64,000 bases of DNA from contig JADGDG010000001.1 in assembly GCA_016744995.1 (NCBI GenBank), positions 102,011-166,010 on the forward strand. Direction: 5' to 3'. The DNA comes from Gammaproteobacteria bacterium (GTDB taxonomy: Bacteria > Pseudomonadota > Gammaproteobacteria > GRL18). Made by a program: the position numbers and the translations under genes. The notes beneath the pieces were generated by a model, which was not told the origin of the DNA, made no database searches, and saw nothing but the letters and a program-made list of their open reading frames with translations. Positions 57,666 through 64,000 of the stretch are shown piece by piece (the first letter of the stretch is position 1; the number at the start of each line of letters is the position of its first letter).

Positions 57666-59711
57666 TTGCCTGACTTAAATCGACTCCAACAACAAGCCGT
57701 AGAACACATTGACAGTCCATTACTAGTGCTTGCTGGTGCTGGCAGCGGCAAAACACGTGTTATCACCAACAAAATTGCTTACTTAATACAACAATGCGGG
57801 CATAAGGCTCATACCATTGCGTCGGTCACTTTTACCAATAAAGCCGCTCGCGAGATGAAAGAACGTGTGTCACAAATTATTCCCCGTTCGCAAACTCGCG
57901 GACTTCGGGTATCTACATTTCACACTCTTGGTTTGAATATTATTAAATTTGAACTGAAGTTGCTCGGGCTGAAAAGCGGTTTTTCTATCTTTGATACCCA
58001 TGACAGTCATGCTTTGCTCAAGGATTTAATGAGACAACCAGATGCTAAAGGCACAAAACTTGATGAAGAAACCATCAAAGAGCATTTTGAAAGCATTGCC
58101 CGGCAAATATCCAGTTGGAAAAATGACTGCCTGACCCCAGAGCAGCTAGTCCAGCAGACATCATCTGATCCAACATTCACCTATAGCGTTAAAATTTACA
58201 GTGAATACAACCATCACCTGAGAACCTATAATGCTGTTGATTTTGATGATTTAATTATGCTGCCGGTACTCATTTTCACCCAAAACCCGAAAATTCTTGA
58301 AAAATGGCGCAATAGAATTCGCTATTTGTTGGTTGATGAATATCAGGACACCAATACCACCCAATACCAACTGGTCAAACTGCTGGTCGGAGACAGAACG
58401 TCATTGACCGTAGTAGGCGATGATGATCAATCCATTTACTGCTGGCGTGGCGCCAAACCAGAAAATCTGGCACTGTTAGAAAAAGATTTCCCACAGCTGA
58501 AAGTTATTAAACTGGAACAAAATTATCGCTCCACTAAAACAATTTTAAAAGCCGCCAACACACTTATTGCCAAGAACCCCCACGTATTTGAAAAGGCGCT
58601 ATGGAGTGAGTTAGGTAATGGTGAGCAGATACGAGTGATGCGCGTCCCGGATGAACACAAAGAGGCAGTCAGGGTGATCTCATCATTAGTAGCCGACCAT
58701 TTTCGTTTTAAGCGCTCCTATGGTGACTACGCCATATTGTACCGTGGCAATCATCAGTCTCGCTTATTTGAAAAGCAACTCAGGGAACAGCAAGTACCCT
58801 ACTTTATTAGTGGCGGTACTTCATTTTTTTCCCATACCGAAGTCAGAGATATGCTTTCTTATTTACGTCTGTTAGTGAATCCTGATGATGACAATGCGTT
58901 TTTGCGTGTTATCAATACGCCCAGACGACAAATCGGCAGCACAACCATAGAAAAGCTCAGTCAATACGCGACACATTCAAACAATAGTATGCTGTCAGCA
59001 TGTAGCCACCTGGCTTTAAATGAGTATTTACCAGAAAAAGCAGTACAACGGCTGAATGAGTTTTCCAACTGGATTGAGCGATTACAACACCACACTCATG
59101 ATGCTTCAGATGAGAGCAATCCGATAAAAGTTGTTGAACAGCTTATTGTCGATATTGACTATGACACCTGGCTTTATGAGACCAGTAACAATGAAAAACA
59201 AGCTGAAAAACGCATTGAAAACGTCAATGAACTCATTACCTGGTTACAACGTCTGTATGAAAATGAGCCAGAAAGCAGTCTTGAGGATCTGGTTTCAAAA
59301 ATGATTTTATTAGATATTATGGAGCGTAATGAAGAAGACTCGGCCAATGATCAAGTCGCTCTGATGACCATACATGCCTCAAAAGGACTGGAGTTTCCTT
59401 ATGTCTACATTGTTGGAATGGAGGAAGAACTACTGCCTCATCGGACCAGTATCGAAGAAGAAAATATCGAAGAAGAACGACGCTTATGTTATGTCGGTAT
59501 TACTCGGGCACAAAAAGAACTCACCTTCAGCTTGACCAGCAAACGTAAACAATATGGTGAAATAATTGATTCTGCACCCAGCCGTTTCCTGGATGAATTG
59601 CCTCAGCAAGATCTGCATTGGCTTGAAGGTGGAAAACAACAGCTGGAAGGTGAAGAACGCAAGGAATTTGGTCGTGCCAGTATTGCGGGACTTCGAGATA
59701 TTTTGGGATAA
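57666..59711 (+). CDS. rep: ATP-dependent DNA helicase Rep
   Basis: A 681-residue UvrD-like helicase that removes proteins ahead of the replication fork. It shows LAGAGSGKTRVITNKI (motif I), FTNKAAREMKERV (Ia), LLVDEYQDTNTTQYQLV (II), VGDDDQSIYCWRGA (III), YRSTK (IV) and MTIHASKGLEFPYVYIVGMEE with the RRLCYVGITRAQKEL motif VI. The start is a TTG (57666), with a weak GGAACC site. The length agrees with the Rep family. Confidence 0.95.
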   Translation: MPDLNRLQQQAVEHIDSPLLVLAGAGSGKTRVITNKIAYLIQQCGHKAHTIASVTFTNKAAREMKERVSQIIPRSQTRGLRVSTFHTLGLNIIKFELKLLGLKSGFSIFDTHDSHALLKDLMRQPDAKGTKLDEETIKEHFESIARQISSWKNDCLTPEQLVQQTSSDPTFTYSVKIYSEYNHHLRTYNAVDFDDLIMLPVLIFTQNPKILEKWRNRIRYLLVDEYQDTNTTQYQLVKLLVGDRTSLTVVGDDDQSIYCWRGAKPENLALLEKDFPQLKVIKLEQNYRSTKTILKAANTLIAKNPHVFEKALWSELGNGEQIRVMRVPDEHKEAVRVISSLVADHFRFKRSYGDYAILYRGNHQSRLFEKQLREQQVPYFISGGTSFFSHTEVRDMLSYLRLLVNPDDDNAFLRVINTPRRQIGSTTIEKLSQYATHSNNSMLSACSHLALNEYLPEKAVQRLNEFSNWIERLQHHTHDASDESNPIKVVEQLIVDIDYDTWLYETSNNEKQAEKRIENVNELITWLQRLYENEPESSLEDLVSKMILLDIMERNEEDSANDQVALMTIHASKGLEFPYVYIVGMEEELLPHRTSIEEENIEEERRLCYVGITRAQKELTFSLTSKRKQYGEIIDSAPSRFLDELPQQDLHWLEGGKQQLEGEERKEFGRASIAGLRDILG

Positions 59712-59750
59712 AATTAGGATTAATTAAGGGAGGGGATAAGGAAAAGATAG

Positions 59751-59786
59751 AAAGCCGTCTCTCCCTGTCAGTGATGAGACGGCTTT
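59751..59786. terminator. Bidirectional terminator between rep and the porin
   Basis: The arms AAAGCCGTCTC and GAGACGGCTTT (59751-59761, 59776-59786) enclose a 14-base loop. Both strands continue with short T-rich runs. It separates two convergent genes. Confidence 0.8.
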
Positions 59787-59807
59787 AAGTGAGTTTTAAT
59801 TAAAGGC

Positions 59808-61205
59808 TTAAAAGCTTTTGGAAACACTCAGGATAAAGCGGTCATCGCAATTACCTTTTTTATGATCATAACCATAAGCATTACATTCATTTTTGCTTAA
59901 GTCGTTGCCCACATAACTCAGGTCAAAATTTACACCCGCGATATCTTTGCTTAAACCTAACTTATAATCAACGTAGTCATAATCAGTGCCGCCAGAAACT
60001 TCGTAGGCATCACCAAATGATTTACCAACACTTGCACTAAGGGCCAGCCCCATTGGCAACTCATCATAGTCAAATCCAGCGTGAACATACTTTGATGAAT
60101 CATGGCTGCCAAACCAGCTTGGGCTGTAAGCAAATCCTGCAGAAAAATAACTATAGGTACCACTGACATACCACTCAACCGGATCATCATGAGCTGAGGT
60201 ATCATTGTAGTTATACTTTATAACACCCACATCATAACCAAAGTCACCTGCTTCACCAGCATAACCTGCATAGGTATCTAACTCTAAATGAGTATCCCCA
60301 AAGCTTACATTTGAAGCCCAGACACCCACATAAACACCACTATCATGGGCCCAGTCAAATCCACCCTGGAGTGCACCATCATTATCAGTTTGAGAGATAC
60401 CACGGAAATAATAATCTGTCACTAAGGCAACATTTGCTGAAATCGGCAGTTCAGAACCTTCTGATGACTTGCTGACATCATCCAGAGACTTAGACACAGT
60501 TAAAACAAAGCGATCATCACAATTGCCTTTGCTCGCGGCATAACCATAAGCATTACATTCTTTATTGCTTAAATCATTACCCACATAGCTCAATTCCCAA
60601 TTTAAGCCATAATAGTCCTTACTCACACCTATTTTATAATCAACATAGTCATAATCAGTGCCGCCAGAAACTTCATAAGCATCACCAAACGATTTACCAA
60701 CACTAGCACTCAGGGCTAGCCCCATTGGCAACTCATCATAATCAAACCCCAAATGAAAATACTTAGAAGAATCATGGCTGCCAAACCAGCTTGAGCTGTA
60801 AGCAAATCCTGCAGAGAAGTAACTATATGTACCATTAATATACCATTCCACTGGATCATCATGAGCTGAGGTATCATTGTAGTTATACTTTATAACACCC
60901 ACATCATAGCCAAAATCACCGATGTCATTAGCGAAACCAGCATAAGTATCAAATTCTAGGTGAGTATCACCAAAGCTGACATTAGAAGCCCAGACACCAA
61001 CATAAGCGCCGCTATCATGTGCCCAGTCAAATCCACCCTGGAGTGCGCCATCATTATCAGTCTGTGAAATACCACGGAAATAATAATCAGTCGTTAAAGC
61101 AACATTTGCCGAAACTGTACCAAAGCCTTCTGCATTAGCAATAAGTGGTGTTGCAACAACCGAAGCCACCGCCAGTGAAAGTAAAGATTTTCTAATTGTA
61201 CTCAT
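59808..61205 (-). CDS. Internally duplicated TorF-family putative porin
   Basis: A 465-residue outer-membrane protein with a signal peptide (about 1-25, ending IANA). Two nearly identical copies of a TorF/Gcw_chp-type module follow (about 31-250 and 255-465, period 224 residues), each starting SANVAL.TDYYFRGISQT and containing WFGSHDSSKY, a GKSFGDAYEV strand and a pair of cysteines (ECNAYGY..KGNCDDRF). A single module normally makes the whole protein, so this is a tandem fusion. The DNA copies are also very similar, indicating a recent or gene-converted duplication. The substrate is unknown. Confidence 0.87.
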   Translation of the reverse strand: MSTIRKSLLSLAVASVVATPLIANAEGFGTVSANVALTTDYYFRGISQTDNDGALQGGFDWAHDSGAYVGVWASNVSFGDTHLEFDTYAGFANDIGDFGYDVGVIKYNYNDTSAHDDPVEWYINGTYSYFSAGFAYSSSWFGSHDSSKYFHLGFDYDELPMGLALSASVGKSFGDAYEVSGGTDYDYVDYKIGVSKDYYGLNWELSYVGNDLSNKECNAYGYAASKGNCDDRFVLTVSKSLDDVSKSSEGSELPISANVALVTDYYFRGISQTDNDGALQGGFDWAHDSGVYVGVWASNVSFGDTHLELDTYAGYAGEAGDFGYDVGVIKYNYNDTSAHDDPVEWYVSGTYSYFSAGFAYSPSWFGSHDSSKYVHAGFDYDELPMGLALSASVGKSFGDAYEVSGGTDYDYVDYKLGLSKDIAGVNFDLSYVGNDLSKNECNAYGYDHKKGNCDDRFILSVSKSF

Positions 61206-61477
61206 AATTTATCCCAATAATAACTCTGTTGTATAAAAACAATGAAACTAAATTCTATACAGCATGTCTTGTGCCAAAAAAAAACAAATACATTAAAATC
61301 AATAGCTTGAAGAAAGCAAGTAATTTATAAGGATTATGAGCAAGAAACAATTGCACCAAGTTGGAATAAATGTAGTGCGAACGCACCATTTTAGAACATA
61401 TAGTCTTTTTATAAGGAAAAAAGTATAACAAGGGGCAGCTCCTAAAAGTAGGACATCAGGAGCCAGTTCAGTAATAT

Positions 61478-61993
61478 TTATTTCATCATGAATTCAATAG
61501 CCGCTTTAACTTCAGCATCACTTAAGCCAGCATTACCACCACGAGCAGGCATTGCGCCTTTTCCTATAATAGCAGATTTAACCAGTCCATCCATACCACC
61601 GTTAGCCTCAAGGCGTTTATTCCATGCATCCTTATCACCAATTTTAGGTGATTCCAATAAACCAATTGAGTGGCAGGCAAAACAAGTGGCTGTCACAATA
61701 GCATTAGCATCAATCGCACCAGCATCTACCGCAGGTGCTTCAGCAGCGGGTGTACTTTGCTTCTCAGCATCAGCAGAGGCCACTTCTTTTTCTTCACCTT
61801 TAACTGCAACCACTTCTATTGACTTTAAACGTTCAATCACAGCAGAGCGATTCATAACATTTTGCTCTGGTGCACCAAATGAAGCAAAAAAAGCACCTAA
61901 GATGATAAACACCCATAGAACAATCATTGCCATTGTTCCTAAAACAGGGATTAATATAAAATAACTGGTTACGTTTTTTTCATTGCTGCTCAT
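61478..61993 (-). CDS. Cytochrome c5-like membrane-anchored monoheme protein
   Basis: A 171-residue protein with an N-terminal transmembrane helix (about 9-33, FILIPVLGTMAMIVLWVFIILGAFF). An Ala/Glu-rich linker leads to a class I c-type domain with the heme motif CFACH and distal Met in KGAMPARGG, ending in AAIEFMMK. It is an electron carrier, probably near terminal oxidases. The TTG at 62008 is rejected because ATG 61993 has AAGGA upstream. A 270-base gap follows toward the porin gene. Confidence 0.9.
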   Translation of the reverse strand: MSSNEKNVTSYFILIPVLGTMAMIVLWVFIILGAFFASFGAPEQNVMNRSAVIERLKSIEVVAVKGEEKEVASADAEKQSTPAAEAPAVDAGAIDANAIVTATCFACHSIGLLESPKIGDKDAWNKRLEANGGMDGLVKSAIIGKGAMPARGGNAGLSDAEVKAAIEFMMK

Positions 61994-62222
61994 AGGGTAT
62001 TCCTTCAAAGTCTGGATTCATCACTTGCCCAACAAACATGATAAGTTCATTGAAACAATTAAGTAAGCGCGCGATTATATACTAATATAAGAGGAGAAAC
62101 CATTAGGGAACCCCCTTGCATTTTCAGAGACTTAAACCACAAAATAAAAAAGGATATTTATAAAATTTCATATTATATATTTCAAATTTTTTATAATATA
62201 GTGTATAGTTCTGCAGTTAAAT

Positions 62223-62299
62223 GCGCCTGTAGCTCAGCTGGATAGAGCGTCGCCCTCCGGAGGCGAAGGCCGGACGTTCGAATCGTCTCAGGCGCACCA
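62223..62299 (+). tRNA. tRNA-Arg (anticodon CCG)
   Basis: A 77-base cloverleaf: acceptor GCGCCTG/CAGGCGC, D arm GCTC..GAGC and anticodon stem TCGCC/GGCGA with the loop CTCCGGA (anticodon CCG). Variable AGGCC, T arm GGACG/CGTCT, discriminator A and an encoded CCA at 62297-62299. It reads CGG codons. Confidence 0.97.
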
Positions 62300-62337
62300 T
62301 TTTTTTATATTCTGATGGAACCGAACAAACAATTAAG

Positions 62338-63999
62338 TTATAAAAGACATTCCACTCTGTTTCGACCCATTTTTTTAGCTGTATACAGTGCAATATCAGC
62401 CCGTTTAATCAGTCCATCAATATCGGTATCTTCTTCATAATCAACTTGCGTCACCCCTATACTGATAGTAATGTTAATAAATTCCGCTTCTGTAATATAG
62501 ATATGACAAACTTTTACCATATCTTTAATTCTATGTGCAAGATTTAAAGCATCATCAATATCAGTGTCAGGCAGTAAAATAACAAACTCTTCTCCGCCAT
62601 AACGAGTCACCACATCACTGCTCCTGGCAACCTCTTTAAGAACATTTGCACAGGCAACAATCACCTTATCACCGACACCATGCCCGTAGGTATCGTTGAC
62701 ATTTTTGAACAGGTCAATATCCAGCATTAAAACAGATAAGGGTTCATTACTTCGCCGAGATGAGTTAAGAAGCGTACTTGAGACTTCTGTAAAATATCGC
62801 CTATTATATAAATTACTTAGTTTATCGGTAATTGAGTCTTTAAATAATTCTTTTTTTGCTTCTTCCAACTTTTGATTCATGATTGAAAGCTCAAGTGTTC
62901 TTTGCTCAATTTTCATCTCAAGTTCTTGTTCATTTCCTTGCTTTTGAATCAATAATTCGTTTTGCAGCTGCAATTTATGACGCTTCATATCATTAAATTT
63001 ACTGGCTAAGATCAGAGAGAAAAACAAAACCTCACAAAAAGAACCTAAAATAAAAGAATACCGGGTTATATCAGTATTATCCAGAAGTCCATTAAAGGTT
63101 AATGTCATCATGCCCATAGTGGGCATATATAATATCAAAGCCAGGAAATAAAAACGTAAATTATTAAAGGTACAATCCTTCAAAAGAGCAATAACAACAG
63201 TAAACAACAACATAAAAAATAACGATGAAAATACATTAAAAAACAGGCTGACATAGGGTACTTTTAAAGAAATTAAAATACCACATAAAAAAATAACTCC
63301 AGCTGAAAATTGGAATAATTTATTAATACGAGGGTAGATATCTTTTAGTTTAAGAAATTCTGCAGAAAACAAGACTAAAAATAGAATGAGTATCGTTCCC
63401 ACCGCATGAAGTCCTTCATTCCATCCGGGGATCCCAAAAGATAAATAGTAACCGCTTAAAACACTAATCCATATGATAAATGATGTGACATAAGCAACAT
63501 AATAGAAGTAGAGTTTTTTCCATAGAATAGAAAGCAACAAACTGACTAGAAACATCACAAAGAACAACATTACTGAGTAAAAAATATAAAAATCAGTAAG
63601 GCTCAAACGATTTGGACGATAGTACTCTTCAGCTGTAAAAATTTGAAACTCACCAATATGAGCCGAAACCGTTCGTCCCTCTAAAAAATAAGTCTTTGTT
63701 TCTCCTTTTTTGATTTTAAGTGCAAATGCAGGGTTGACGTCTTTTATTTTTCGATTATCTAATGGAACATTTAATGCATTTTTCTCAATAAGCCAATTGC
63801 TTTTAGCATTGTTTAAAATTGTAGTTTGATCTTTTAATCGATATAAATCCATTGATGCCCAAAAAGGCTCGGTAAGATAAAGGATGAACATCTCATTGTC
63901 AGAGTGATTGCTTATTTCAAATTTAAACCATGAACTGCCAGTTTTATACCCCATAGAAAACTGGCTCGAGATGGTTTTCGTAAATTCTTTTCTTGCCAC
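62338..63999 (-). CDS. 7TM-DISM diguanylate cyclase, partial at the window edge
   Basis: At least 553 residues; the 5' end runs past the window. The N-terminal part is a periplasmic 7TMR-DISMED2-like beta domain (about 10-130). Seven membrane helices follow (about 135-345), then a coiled coil (about 340-385). The GGDEF domain (about 390-550) has the active GGEEF motif RYGGEEFVILL and an inhibitory RxxD site (RSSD) five residues upstream. It should make c-di-GMP, often controlling adhesion and pili, and respond to an external ligand. The partner receptor genes are not in view. Confidence 0.93.
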   Translation of the reverse strand: MARKEFTKTISSQFSMGYKTGSSWFKFEISNHSDNEMFILYLTEPFWASMDLYRLKDQTTILNNAKSNWLIEKNALNVPLDNRKIKDVNPAFALKIKKGETKTYFLEGRTVSAHIGEFQIFTAEEYYRPNRLSLTDFYIFYSVMLFFVMFLVSLLLSILWKKLYFYYVAYVTSFIIWISVLSGYYLSFGIPGWNEGLHAVGTILILFLVLFSAEFLKLKDIYPRINKLFQFSAGVIFLCGILISLKVPYVSLFFNVFSSLFFMLLFTVVIALLKDCTFNNLRFYFLALILYMPTMGMMTLTFNGLLDNTDITRYSFILGSFCEVLFFSLILASKFNDMKRHKLQLQNELLIQKQGNEQELEMKIEQRTLELSIMNQKLEEAKKELFKDSITDKLSNLYNRRYFTEVSSTLLNSSRRSNEPLSVLMLDIDLFKNVNDTYGHGVGDKVIVACANVLKEVARSSDVVTRYGGEEFVILLPDTDIDDALNLAHRIKDMVKVCHIYITEAEFINITISIGVTQVDYEEDTDIDGLIKRADIALYTAKKMGRNRVECLL

Positions 64000-64000
64000 T

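Overview
The window comes from an AT-rich gammaproteobacterium. The housekeeping gene order supports this. The run hemE, gltD, gltB, DamX-like, aroB, aroK, pilQ-pilM, mrcA, maeB, nuclease, rpmE, and the yifB/ubiK/glnK/amtB and priA/argS/SPOR blocks, occur in almost the same order in pseudomonads and relatives. Type IV pilus, CheW, c-di-GMP and TonB genes, together with a sigma-54/NtrC-type ammonium switch, suggest a free-living or host-associated aquatic cell with surface motility. The species cannot be named from the sequence.

Layout. 1-6.2 kb: end of a TauE/SafE-like exporter, a DUF4426 protein, typA with its terminator, a CheW protein carrying an internal zinc-binding CZB domain, an NfeD/SPFH membrane pair and a TtcA-type thiolase. 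6.3-15.6 kb: yifB/comM, then a three-gene sensing block (hybrid kinase, YfiR, TonB receptor) between yifB and ubiK, then glnK-amtB behind an NtrC/sigma-54 control region. 15.7-24.99 kb: small envelope genes, a TauE exporter, a 0.6-kb paired inverted hairpin repeat, the SPOR-argS-priA block, a fructosamine-kinase-like gene and a FliL-like gene.

25.0-30.6 kb is the accessory region. It is bounded by two inverted copies of the same hairpin repeat that sits as a compact pair at 18.1-18.7 kb. Between them, all on the minus strand, lie a membrane-anchored Mrr-like nuclease, an IS481-type element, a damaged vapBC locus, higBA with its own promoter and operator, an unknown small gene and a gene fragment. 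Several attC-like imperfect palindromes separate these genes, so the segment looks like an integron cassette cluster without an integrase in view.

30.6-62 kb is conserved core: heme and glutamate synthesis, a very large DamX-like division protein, dgt, the shikimate genes, the pilMNOPQ secretin operon, penicillin-binding protein 1A, malic enzyme, nuclease, rpmE, rho, trxA and rep. It ends with an internally duplicated TorF-type porin, a cytochrome c5, tRNA-Arg(CCG) and a 7TM-DISM diguanylate cyclase cut by the window edge.

The most unusual signals are the hairpin repeats, whose main stem is kept with a completely different sequence in one copy, and the fact that one pair is 'empty' (18 kb) and one is 'filled' with about 5 kb of accessory genes (25-30.6 kb).
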